A DNA stretch of 64,000 nt from assembly GCA_021234155.1 (NCBI GenBank), contig JAJEKV010000221.1:310001-374000 (forward strand), written 5' to 3'. This DNA is from Isoetes taiwanensis (taxonomy: Eukaryota; Streptophyta; Lycopodiopsida; Isoetales; Isoetaceae). The position numbers and the translations under genes were made by a program. Numbering within the stretch: the stretch's first letter is position 1; the number at the start of each line of letters is the position of its first letter. Of the stretch, positions 24,587 through 35,700 are shown one piece after another. The notes beneath the pieces were generated by a model. The model ran no database searches, was not told where the DNA came from, and saw nothing but the letters and a program-made list of their open reading frames with translations.

Positions 24587-27500
24587 TCTTGCCCATGCAA
24601 ACTAGAACAAACTCTCTCTATGCAAGGGTTGAATCTCCGTTCTTGCTTTCTATAGCCGCCGACTACGTTGATCACTTCTTAACTAGGAAAAGCACAAAAC
24701 AGCATATCATTCTTCCCGAAATGTTGATTGAAATTTTCACGGGATGGATGAAACCGCTTGAATATGCACTAAAAGGTGCAGCGTCCATTAGGGAGTTTCA
24801 GAGCAGCCCTTAGGCTTTATTTGGACGGAAATTTTTTGAGGGCTTAACTTAGGCCGCCATTCCTTGGGCTTCTTCCCGGACAGCTGGCCGCTAGTTTTGT
24901 AAATAATTGCCTGCAGAGATGTCCATGCAGAGATGTCCAGTTAGCTTTTTTTGTGCTGGAGGTCAGAGACCTGATCCGAATGCAGAGCTTTTAGCCCATA
25001 GTATCCCAGCTTTTGGCTGCCGAATTTGCAACTTTTTTAGTACTCTTCAAGGTCAAAGACATCAATTGGGCACTAAATCTACACAACTAAATCCACACAA
25101 CTTATCTATTGTAAAATCAAACCTGGAGCCTGGAAGCCAAGGTTTTAGCTAATAAACTTGATTTAGATGGTTTTCAGGCTTGGTTTTTGATCAAATGGCT
25201 GATTAAATCTCAAATTGGCAGATGTTTTAGCTATAGATTTGAAGGTTTTTCAGCTTTTTTGTTGATGGTTCATGGAGCGCATCAAATGGTAGGCATAGCC
25301 AAATGTGTTGGCCCCATTTGCAAAATCGGGAATCTAAGGGAGTCCGACAACTCATTGAATCCCGCTCTAAAGCTCTGTTGTAAAGGCATACATTTCTTGT
25401 TTTTATATAAAGAATCATTTCTTGTTTTTATGTAATCTAATCACATTTGTATATATACACATACAAAAAAGAAAACAGGGGAAAAGGACTCAACCAATCG
25501 TGCACAAGAACTAGTTGATCAACAACATCCGCTCAAGTCATCTATTGATTTTAATGATGAAGAAATGTACAACCTGTGTAGATTATCACGCTTTTATTTA
25601 CCAGTTCTATATGAGATAGAGAATATGTTATACATTTGAGCTGCTTAAAAATCGTGATGCTACCTCGAGTCACAGAGCAATCCCAAGCACATCCACACAA
25701 CGACGCATCAGTAGTCCTTTGTTTGCGCTTCACCGCATACTAAAACCTAGTTAGTTGATTAGGGCAACGGCGAAGAAGAAGCAATAAGATAATTATGTTG
25801 TGGGGTCGGCCCCCGAAGCCGGGTCACATTCCAAAGAGCCCTAGGTTGCTAGAGCTTCAATGCCTCGCCATCTCCATAGCCAAAAGCTTCATTGTGAGGA
25901 TGGGTTCCGCTTCGTTTGTGCCATTTCGCCTCTCCCGAGACCCGGTTTACAATATTATTCGTCATAAACGCCCCTACTCAGATGTGAATCTTCCAAAGAT
26001 ACAGAAACCATAGAAAACTAAGGCTCACCGTTGGCTTTTCTTAGAAATATAGAAAATCCCGACCATGAGCAGGATAAGCACTAGAAAATGATTGAGACCT
26101 CGATGATTTCTCGCCATATCCATGATCCGACCCAAATACTCGAACCCACATTCACATTACACTTTTCATGCCTCGCACGCATATGCAGAGCTCAAGTTTA
26201 TGATCTTAGGAATGCCCCTGTGGATGCGCTCAAAACTTGAAGCATCCCATCTTTACCCGCTTACTCAAAGATTGCCGCACACACAAGGATTCGAACATGC
26301 AAAATCCGAAAGTCAACGATTTCCTTTTTCGATTGCCGCCAAAGGAAAGTATAAATCGAGGCCCCGGATATATCGTGTAATGTGTGGTATCCTTATTGAT
26401 GGCCTATGCAAGCTAGAAATTTTGAAGGGCATGCTGAAAAACCCATCAAGACATTCAATGGTATCAGTAAAACGTAACTTATAAAACCCGCTATTCTCAT
26501 TTTAAGTATATTTCCGCTCTATAAGGCTCGGGCCACGGAGATGCTTATAATGTACACATCTTCCTCCTCATGTTTTTGACTTGATTTGGAGCCGCTGAGC
26601 GTTGAATCACCCGCTTTCCATGATATGTTACTTACTCCAAAAGCTATTAGACTCAACACTCCGTAAGCCATTATCTCCCAACACCAACCAATACCAAGAT
26701 CGAATAAACAGTTTACCAAATTCATGTGCCCGGGTACAGCTTATAGTAGATAAGCACCAACCTATGAGTGTGGACCAGCTCCCTTGTATAAAACAGGATA
26801 CATGGTGAATTTTGGTCGAGATAACTTCTCAATTGAACAAAGAAAGGTTCAGACATGGCGAGCAAAGGAGAAAAAAAGAATGAGGTTTTTACTTGCAAAC
26901 GACCTGGTTTGCATGCGAACTGAAGGCTATTTTATACAATCAATATGCGATTTGCAAAATCGTCCTATTATCTACCCATAACATTCTACGGTCAGTAGGA
27001 AATATACTTGATGCTTATGTTATACTTGGCGCCTGTAACACGCCCAAAACAACGATCTTCTTCTTTGCTAAATCACCGCAGATTTTTTTACTTGCGTCTT
27101 GCCCGGCCAAGCAAATCTAGATCCACGGATGTCGCATTGCAATTTCAAGTTGAAGAATTGAACTTAAAATCTTCAAGACTAACCCGTAAGGGGAGTAGAG
27201 TACTTCCAGAAAAAACGGAACGTAATGTCAAGCAAGTGGTTGTCGCTGAAAGGAAACTCCAACTCTAATGAAGAAGCATTAAAAGCATTAAAAATGAGGA
27301 AAAAAACGACGTAAGGGAGAGGAAAACCCTTGAGAATGAAGCAGAGGAGCAAACTCGGGAACAGAGCATATGGGCAGGAACAGATCAAAGCAAGAGGACG
27401 TGGTCACCGGTGCTAGAGGAGCCGAAGAGGGCAGAAACAACATTATTTCTCTCGCTGTTCCAATGCGGCGCGTAACGAAGCTAAGCAAGCGGCCTCCTGT

Positions 27501-27728
27501 TTGCTCTGTTTCTGTAAACGGAGCTTCTTCTCCTCAATAAATGCAAGAAGGGGGATTGATCGAGGAAGGGGAGTCACGTGGCTGTGGCTCCTCCTCAATA
27601 AATGCAAGAATGCAAAATTAGGAAAATGTTCCCCGAAAATTTTTTTTGACAATTGGCACGCATGCAATGGAGCATCATGGAATATTGAAGAATAGAATCA
27701 AAGTGAATGACTTATATATGGTTTGAAA

Positions 27729-28329
27729 AGGCCCTTCTAAGAAAACCACTAAACCATTGCTTTTGAGGTATGATGTGGCATCACCTCATTGGATGAGGTA
27801 ATTAAAAGGGGAAATCGAAGCCATGGCATCGTGGCCTGATATGAAGCGACCGGATCAGATGGAAAGGGTTGGATCTATACTTAGGGAGCTCGATTTTAGC
27901 TCCAGAAAAGGCCCACAAGCCTTTTTCTTCCTATTCTTGGCCCTAGTGGCCTTATAAAAGGAATTGGAGACAATTTCAGAGCTCACGGTTTTGCCTCTGG
28001 AGCCAAGTAATTGGAACGACTTGCTCCTCCTTGCTGCTTAAGCTTCTGCTTCTGAGTGTTTTATATCATTTCGAATTGATTGGGAATCAATTCGGCTTGT
28101 TCCAACTTACTCCATTGCTTGCTTTGAAGTTACTCTGTTCTTGGAGCGTGCGTGACTTCTCTTTGAGCAATACTGCTACTGCTACTGCAGTATCGAGTTC
28201 TTGTGATAGAACTTCTGAAGCTGGGCTTCAGGCTGATCCTGGGGATCAGTAACGGTTGTGCGTACGGTTGAGGGAAACTCTGGGAGTTCTAGGTAGCACA
28301 ATCGGACCTACTTTCTGTAGGCTGTGACA
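27729..28329 (+). repeat. Gypsy 3' LTR, second part (LTR D), ends the array
   Basis: Resumes as aaaaggcccttctaag and continues through the TATA-like ttataaaagg (about 27952) to tgtgaca at 28329, followed by the TAAGG duplication. It is somewhat more diverged than the inner LTRs, as expected for an outer LTR that was not copied during amplification. Confidence 0.85.
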
Positions 28330-28334
28330 TAAGG
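28330..28334. repeat. 5-bp target-site duplication, right (TAAGG)
   Basis: Directly follows the last CA of the array and matches 8298-8302. Confidence 0.75.
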
Positions 28335-28354
28335 CCACAAAGGCAGGCTATCAG

Positions 28355-28395
28355 TGAGCCTGGGGAATTGAACCCCAACGCAATGCCAATGCTCA
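28355..28395 (-). other. tRNA-like minihelix (third copy)
   Basis: Minus strand: TGAGC and GCTCA ends, T-arm-like hairpin with loop TTCAATT, 12-base linker. It is clearly homologous to 8104-8148: shared tgagcctggggaat-gaacccca and a following ctta-ggagatc block. The two related copies thus lie outside opposite ends of the gypsy array. Confidence 0.45.
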
Positions 28396-29398
28396 TTCAA
28401 GCATAAGGGAGATCCCAAAAGAGGGGATCGCCCTTATGCCCAGGGGTCGAAGCCCTCTGAAAGTCCACAGGTATTAGTAACCAAGTGCAACAAAGAAAGC
28501 TTCTCCAAGACAGAGCAGCAAATGAAGAAACATAACATATATTATGCTCGTCATTGCAAGTAAAAGGGGGGGGCTTAATGACGATGGCGGGGGCTTAACG
28601 ACGATACCCAGCTAAGTGCATTTTTCTCGACTCCTATGGTTCTTAAATACGCTAGTCTTCTTCTTCTTATACAGGATTAGATTAGATTATGTTCATCCTT
28701 CTTAGAAAATAAGCTATGTAGTATATAAACGCATGAATGCTCTGGTCGAGAAGGAACAGTCAGCTACCGGTGTTTAAGCAAGACGTCTCAGTGCTAGATC
28801 ATGACAAATAGATGTTGTAGAAAAATGTCAAATACAAGATAGATAAGTAGCGAAAACAGGCAACTCAACAGGCATAATTGGAGCATAATAGGGTGGTACA
28901 AACTTTCACAAGGGGAACAGGGAGGGAGGAGCTCAAAGTTCGAACGACCAGGCGATTCAAAATCTCAGAGCCATTAAGAAATAGGTATAGGCATAAAATA
29001 AAATAAATTAAAAAATTATGGAAAGCCAAGGAATTTGGAAATAAAGGGGATGAAACGTGGCATAGTGGGGAGAGAGCACCAGTCGACTGTCAAGCGGCAA
29101 AGGATGGGACACGCATGGAGACAAGAGAGAAAAAACGTAAAAAAAAAAAAAAAAAAAAAATAGAACGTCGGAAGTTAGCACATATGATTGGACGTGACGG
29201 ATAGTATTGATCATGACGGCTACGATAGCCATAATAATGAAAATATAGAGAAAATAGGAAAGGTACACATGTCAGCTATCGGGCTAGAGATATGTGGCGG
29301 GGATTAGCTGACGGAAACTTTTGGGACAGGATATGACAAGACTGGCATTTAAGACGACGGGCCGGAATTAAGTAGGCGGGGAAACCGCATGCATTTTG
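28396..29398. other. Non-coding region with A22 tract
   Basis: No supported gene. It contains a run of 22 A at 29139-29160 inside a purine-rich stretch. The long minus-strand frame across it is a low-complexity translation of that tract. The A run could be a retroposon tail, but I could not find a matching source or target duplication. Confidence 0.4.
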
Positions 29399-29399
29399 T

Positions 29400-29428
29400 A
29401 AACCCTAAATATCCTAAATCCTATATAA
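29400..29428 (+). promoter_or_regulatory. Possible core promoter: telo-box and TATA box
   Basis: aaaccctaaa (29400-29409, a plant telo-box) lies 12 bases before tatataa (29422-29428). This pairing is typical of plant promoters, especially of genes of the translation machinery. It is placed upstream of the exon candidate at 29585. The call rests on motif and spacing only. Confidence 0.35.
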
Positions 29429-29584
29429 CAGCTTATAACGAGAGAAAGAGTGAGAGTGAAGATCCGCCTCCAAGAACTCAATATCTCCCCGCCCCTTGAG
29501 CTCTCGGTTCTTGAGCTCGAATTTAGGCCGAAAGCAAAGGAAGCCAAAGAAGACTTCGGCACTCGCCACAGCTCCGGAACAAGT

Positions 29585-29734
29585 ATGGACAAGGGGAAGA
29601 AGGTTCTTGTGGATATAGATGGGGAAAAGAAGATCGGCAAGAAGCGCTGCAGCTCCGGCACTCCCGGCAACCTAACAGTGCCATTCAACCCCGAGCTTGA
29701 GGAGCTTAATCCCTGGTGCATTTGCTTTGACAAT
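29585..29734 (+). CDS. Hypothetical protein, possible first exon
   Basis: From ATG 29585 the frame reads MDKGKKVLVDIDGEKK and continues for about 50 codons. A good 5' splice signal (GTATGTGC) occurs at 29735. A further exon-like piece with consensus borders may lie at about 29931-29991 (tgcag before, GTATGT after). I do not recognise the protein. Two SSGT motifs (one just upstream in the same frame) hint at a small internal duplication. It could equally be a captured fragment or chance reading frame. The upstream telo-box/TATA pair is the main reason to list it. Confidence 0.25.
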
Positions 29735-31139
29735 TGTATGTGCCTAAGCAGAGGCTTGCCATCATGCATCGGGCTTCAGCGCCGAAGTTCATTGTGCATC
29801 TTGTGATGTAATACACCATGCACAGTCCATGCGAGATAGCCAATATACCCTGGGGTTGCTGGAAGTACTCGGAGTATTAGGCGACAAGAACGACTCGATG
29901 AGGCGCCAGGACATGGATCGAACTATGCAGTGCTTCAACAGACATGTGTTCATGCTGCTATACAAAGGTCCTCAAGTTACCAACACAACCTTCTGGTATG
30001 TGATTTCGGAAAGGTCTGTATTTACTGCTGCGAGAAGAACCCTGTTGATTTTCTGTGCCGGGCGTATATGGGGAGAAATTTGGAAAAAGTTAAGAAGATC
30101 GGGGAACCGTCCTCAGAAAAAAAGCCAAAAAATTAGTTTCTACAGGAAAAAGGGTATGATCATCATGAAATCGTGGAAGGGGAGAGGTCTAAGCAGATGC
30201 ATGCCATGCCTTTTCGGTTTTATCTTTTATTTCTACTCTTTTCTGTTTTCTGTTCAAGATAATCCTACTCTTTGATCAAACTGTTTAGGTTCATGAAACG
30301 GCATTAACTTTCGGGAAGTCTCTAGGAATAGCTAATAGGTACCAGCTGTTGACTGTAAAAGCTCAGTGTAGGTAATCCCGACCAGAAGTAATACAATTTT
30401 TGTTTGTGTTTGAGAAAAATGATTTTGGGTAAGAATGGCTGAAAAAGCCAAGAAATGTAACTGGGAGAAAAAGTTTTCTTTTGAATGTAGAATTTTTTTG
30501 CAGTAAGTATAGCCTCGCATGTTTTACATAATAACTTTGCCCCAGTATTGCTCACTCTCTCCCTAAAGCAAAAAGACATATCCCATATCTATATTTCGTA
30601 GACCAATATAATACCATCAAATTAGCGGACTAACGGTTGTAACTGGGGATATCTCCATACATCTCGGGGGTGATTATATGAAACCATATCGGGTGGTTCG
30701 TAGTAATTTAGGAAAGGGTACCTAGAGCTCAGTTAGACATGCCAACAACACCAAATAGGGGTGGCGTAGAAATAATGCATTGAAAGGAAGGAAGGGAGTA
30801 TGTATAAGGTGGCAACAACTCTACGGGTAAGGGGCCCACATAGGGGGCAAAAGAAAGATAATAATACGACAAGGCGTATAAACGCACTATATATGTTGTA
30901 TAGGGATACCGACGTATTGAGGCAAGTATAGACATAATTGCAGAGATGAATATGATAGGTCCGAACGCAAAAGACGGAAAGCGACCTAGTAAAAGTGAAA
31001 AGGAGAAGTTGGGCGGATACGTGAAACTCTATCAATCTAGGAGATGTAACAGCCACAGAGGAGAAACGAACAGAAATCAGATAATTAGGGGGGTCCAGGA
31101 GTAGATGGTGTAAAAGGTGGAAGGCTGGTTTATGGGACG
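29735..31139. other. No recognised gene
   Basis: Apart from the possible small exon at about 29931-29991 I see nothing I can support. The last few hundred bases may belong to the 5' region of the LINE that follows. Confidence 0.4.
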
Positions 31140-31150
31140 AGGGACGGTGT

Positions 31151-31357
31151 CTCCGCCATACACCGTGACGTAGTGGGAAAATAGCCCACCGGCCGGTGCC
31201 GATCGCTAAGCAACGCAGACACCAACTTACCCGGCCCATAAAATGGAAACGAAATTGGAAGTGGAAAGACAGAGGTTGCTAAGTACGGGATAGTGGGAGG
31301 CAACTCCCCGGCCGCCATACACCAGGACAGTGAGGATCCAATCCTCCGGTTGGTGCA
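31151..31357 (+). repeat. Imperfect repeats in LINE 5' region
   Basis: Blocks starting ccgccatacacc at 31153 and 31312 (159 bases apart) each run about 45 bp and end gg(c/t)tggtgc or ggccggtgc. Tandem promoter-like repeats are common in the 5' UTR of some L1 families. Whether these are such monomers is inference. Confidence 0.4.
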
Positions 31358-31705
31358 CCAAAGTCACAAAAAACCACTGCCAAAAGGATACAACGAAAGC
31401 AAGGCAGTTCATATGATAACGGAAATCACGGAATCCGTGGAATTGAATACAAATCTAAGGGCCAAATTAAAAACGCCGATAGTAAATAGCGGACACAAGC
31501 ATCCAATAGTCATATCCTAGATGGGATAACTCAAATTTGAAATTCAAAACCGAAAGAATATGGGGAAAAGCCCGAACGGATAAGTAAAGGAACACGATAT
31601 AGTAAGCCCGTGGAAGAGAAATAGGAAAACAGGAGAACCACGAGAAGAGAGCGAGTGGTGGGAAAGGAGCTCTAAGGTGTATAGCCACAAAGAATAGAAG
31701 GAAAA

Positions 31706-32770
31706 ATGGCCAGCCAAACAGAGCGGGGAGGGGCACTGAGAAGAACTCAAACAGGATCTGCAAGACTTTTTGGCACAGATGGAGGTAAGACTCGAGACCA
31801 GGGTACCGAGGATGGAAGCGTTCAACACATCGTGAGGTGCAAACGTAACAAGGAAGCGATAGGGAAAGTGGAAGAACGAAAGTGTGGTGGAAGATCTGAG
31901 AGGTGGAAATTCAAAAAGGATGGAGGAGGTGGAGAGAGAAAAGGCGGAAATCATACAAAGGTTGGTGACATTAGAAAAGAAACAAATAGATCTAGATGCG
32001 TGGCAGAGTTTTGATAGGATTAAACCACACATAGTGGAGTTCAAAGAACAGGAAAGGATAAAGCATGATGTAAGGTTGATAGGAGTAGCCGAAAGGCCTA
32101 ACGAAGACACATTTCGTGTCACTGCAGAAATAATGGAGAACGTGTTCCAGGAACACAGGAATGTGATAGTGAAGGCAGTTCGGGCAGGAGCTTGGAGAGG
32201 GAGAGCGAGACATATAAATGTGACTATGAGGGACTTGGCAGCCAAGGAAAGAATCATTCACGCAGGGTTCAAACTCAGGAATGGACTCAAAGTACAAGAG
32301 GCCTTGACAGCCATGCAGAGGCAGGGGTTACACAAAGAACTCCGGGCGAAAAGTCGAGAGCCGAAAGGCGGGAGTACAAGGTGAGTAAAGAATGGGAAGC
32401 TATATCTCAAAAGAGGCCGAGAGAACACACCGCAAGAGTTGACAACGAAGGAAGATGGGATGGACCCACAGGATCCGAGGGGAGATGGGACACACGAAAC
32501 GGAGGCAACGAGAGGACATGGACAGCTGAAACAGATAAGGGAAATAACACCATCCGGGTCAATAGACCGGGAAGCAGCACCCAAGATTCTAACACAAACA
32601 CAGCTAGGGTGGGGAAGCGGAAAAGAGGTCGGAAGGGACCTAGATCAGAACATAACGCTGACAAGGGAGAGAGGGGGGGATCAGGGAGCAAAAACAAGGG
32701 GACAATTAAAGAAAGGACACGCACTAGAAGAGTAGGGAGGCAGGGGGTACAGAAAGGGAGGAAGAAGTAA
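31706..32770 (+). pseudogene. LINE ORF1 protein: coiled coil, RRM and basic tail
   Basis: ORF1 proteins coat the LINE RNA and act as chaperones. The frame at 31884-32384 shows a heptad-like segment (VEREKAEIIQRLVTLEKK) followed by an RRM-like region typical of the Transposase_22 type: KHDVRLIGVAERPNEDTF, then VRAGAWRGRARHINVTMRD and AKERIIHAGFKLRNGLKV. A frameshift near 32330 moves into a basic, Arg/Lys/Gly-rich tail that continues to 32770. Upstream, 31706-31883 lies in another frame. I see no CCHC knuckle, so this differs from the knuckle-type gag ORF1 common in flowering-plant L1 elements. Confidence 0.65.
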
Positions 32771-32772
32771 CG

Positions 32773-35700
32773 ATCTGGTACTGGAATTGTACGGGATATC
32801 CTTGGGATGATGGAGAACGTCTACACGAAGCAAGAGACCAGGATATCATATGCCTGGTAGAGACGTGGGAACACAGCACAAAGAGGTTGCCAGAGGAACC
32901 AGGCTACACATTGTTCACGTGTTGGAGGGAAAAGAATTACAAAATAGGAAGAGGAAGCGCAGGGCTAGCATGCTACATTAGGAATAGCAGTGTCAAAAAA
33001 GCATGTATTTTGGAAAAAGACATTAATAAAAGATACATGCTTATAAATATTGTGATGCTTGATTACAGAAATCTATATTTGCTAATAGTATATTATCCAC
33101 CTCAATGTGATAAACTGGAACTATTAAGCATGGGAGAGATTGTCATGAAACACAGGGATAAGGGGCTGCTGATCATAGTAGGGGATATTAACGCAAGGAC
33201 GAGACAGAAATGTGCAATGTAAAGTAGGGGTAGACAACGAGTGGGCAAAGGGACACAGCCGTAAGAGGGAAAGAATGGCAACGAGACAAGAGAGACTAAA
33301 ATGGAGATGACAAATAGAGGAGAAACACCGATAGAGGTATGTACAGCCTAATGATACAATTATATGCAATGGACTAAGAAGATGGGAGACCTGTGTCCGT
33401 ATCAAGCACAAACGCCACGGGAGCAAGATAGTAGACTATGTGGATAGCAAATGAGGAAGCAATAAAGGAAATCTGAAAGATGGAGTTAGGGGAATGGCCA
33501 CTAGGAAGGAGGGAGGGGCATAGACCCACAATGCTCAAGATGAATGTGGCAAGGGGAAGAACAGATGACAAGCCGTGAAGAGACAAACAGCCGTAATAAC
33601 AAGAAAATTCAGAGAAAACAGAGGGAACATTCAAAAAAACGGTAGAAAAAGAAAATACAAGAAAAGGAATGGGAGAAGGAATGAAGGACGAGGGAATGAC
33701 ATGAATGACATCTTGAAGAAGCAGCCTAAAATGGCATTGAGGGAGAAGAGAAAGGGGAAGGAGGGCTATAGCGTTTAAGATCAAGATGGTTTGACGCAAA
33801 GGTGCATGGAACAACGGAAGGAAAGTCAAAAGCAAAAGGAACCGAGGAATACCGGAGGAACGCAACAAATATGTGAAAATAATGAAAAGAAAGAAAGCTC
33901 GGGACCAAGCACCATCAATGGGGATTGGCCAAGACCTCAAAAGTTACCAAGGTATTTTGGAACAATATCAAAAAAGGCTCAAAAAAAAAGCGGATACAAA
34001 AGGTGGAGAGGAGGGGAGAGGAATGGAAATAGAAATAGACCGACAAGATACCCGAACGCCTCAGACAAAAAAAATGGGTCAGACCAATCATGGCCCCTAG
34101 GTACAAACCGCCTTCACCAAGGAAGAGGTGACATGGGCGCTAAAAACAAAATGGCAAACAATAAGGCCCCTGGATCTATATGGGCTAACAAATGAGATGT
34201 TGAAATGCGAGGGACAGATAGTGGGGATCATAATGTAAATATTCAATGAGATAATACAAATAAGTCTACCGAACGATGGCGCTTTAACAAGATAATCCCG
34301 CTTCATAAAGGAGGAAATAAAGAGGAACCGAAGTAATTACAGGACTATTATGGTCACCAAAGATTCGAAATGGTTCGGGAAAACCTTGGATCAGAAACTG
34401 AAAACGTGGGCAGAAACAGGGAAGCTCAGAGCACAAGGCCAGTGGTTTCCCACCGTAGTACTCTAACTACGGATCATCCGTGACTCTAAGGATAATGGTA
34501 GAGCGCACAAGGGAGAGTAACAAGAAGATCATATGTCGCTTCGCGGACTTTAAAAAGCCTTCACACATACGTTGCCTAGAGATAAGCTCCTACTTAGGCT
34601 AATAGGCCTAAGAGCACCAGAAGGGTTAGTAGGATCAATTGCAAGGCTATACCAAAAGGTATATGCCAAAACAGATGGGGGAGGAGATGCCATAGAATGT
34701 GACACAGGGGTAAAGCAGGGATGCCCACTATCACCCACACTGTTTGGGATATACATAGATGCCCTACAGGAATTTGTCAAGGAGAGAGGGGGAGACAGTG
34801 AAGCACCAAGGATAGGGAAAACAAAAGTCCCAATCAGTGATGACTTTATCATCCTCTAGCTGCTTCTAGACTATAGAAATGGTGGCGATTGTTTCCTATT
34901 TTTCCAACATTTTTATGAAATGAATTTAGTAGAATTGGATGTTTTACCATAAAATTGAGGTTTTTACTGTAAAATGTCCATTAGTTTAGCGAACTTACTA
35001 TAATTGAGATGTAATATTATCAAATTTTGGCGAATTTATGAAGTTCTTTAGCGTACACATCCTAGTAAACCATCGAATCAAGATTTTTAAAAATGGTAAA
35101 ATATAGCAACTTTACGAAGTTTCACACCTTAAAGTCATCACTGGTCCCAATAATGCTATATGCGGATGATTTAGGTATGATGGCGACCAAAGCCAAAGGG
35201 ATGCACAGAATGCTAGAAATTCTAGAAGAAAGCGGAAACAGTCCGGACAAACCAACCCGAAAAACAAAAATAGTGATCTTCTGCACAAAGATGAGACACG
35301 TAATGCACCATTTAGATACAAGGGGAAGGAACTAGAAGAACATGATATCTCAGGATACGACACGCATGGGGAAGTGGTCAAAAGGAGCGGATACCGATTC
35401 CAAGCAAAGAATAGGCAATTATTACATTATGATGAATTACCGCAACAACAACAGGATCACCAATCGGGAAATCAAAGCATATCTATTTAGTACAATAGTG
35501 GCATCAACACAACTGCACGGGATGTGAGACATGGGGACCAGGCCTATCGAGAAGAAATGGAAAACAAGAAGGCATATTGAGGCAATGGCACGGATTGTGA
35601 ATTTCGTGAAGATGTGCACATCGTTAGCAACAATATTATATGAGACGGGGAAAAGCCAATGGAAGTGAGGGCATGGGAAAGAACAATTAGGTACCTAATA

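Larger units (their letters stand above)
24379..27728 (-). mobile_element. Helitron-like insertion in the 3' LTR
   Basis: Bounded exactly by the two halves of one LTR, with no visible target duplication. Read on the minus strand it starts TCAAACC at 27728 and ends in a GC-rich hairpin (10-bp arms CGCGGCGGCC/GGCCGCCGCG, 24391-24412) followed by about ten bases and CTTG. Rolling-circle Helitrons begin TC, carry a subterminal 3' hairpin, end CTRR and make no target duplication. The match is good except that the terminal four bases are CTTG, not CTRR, and the site is not a clean A-T. No Rep/helicase is encoded. The interior has no gene I recognise. Small direct repeats of tcctcaataaatgcaagaa lie at about 27531 and 27591. 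Confidence 0.5.
8303..28329 (+). mobile_element. Tandem array of three defective Ty3/gypsy (chromovirus-like) retrotransposon copies
   Basis: The structure is LTR - internal 1 - LTR - internal 2 - LTR - internal 3 - LTR, all on the plus strand. LTRs start TGTTAYGG and end TGTGACA. The intact inner LTRs are 802 and 800 bp. A primer site matching initiator-Met tRNA (tggtataagagcac) follows LTRs A and B, and a purine tract precedes each downstream LTR. Domain order gag, zinc knuckle, protease, RT, RNase H, integrase, chromodomain-like C-terminus identifies Ty3/gypsy of the chromovirus type. All three copies share the same nonsense codons, and only the outer ends carry the TAAGG duplication. This implies one insertion later amplified in tandem by recombination rather than three insertions. 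A SINE (8451-8661) and a 3.35-kb insert (24379-27728) lie inside. Assembly error in the repeat count cannot be excluded. Confidence 0.9.

Noticed and set aside
26341-26420. LIDGLCK string in a plus-strand frame, resembling a P-type PPR motif
   Set aside because: Only seven residues match and neighbouring repeats are absent. Probably chance.
29008-29268. Minus-strand reading frame with poly-phenylalanine
   Set aside because: It is the translation of an A22 tract and flanking low-complexity DNA.
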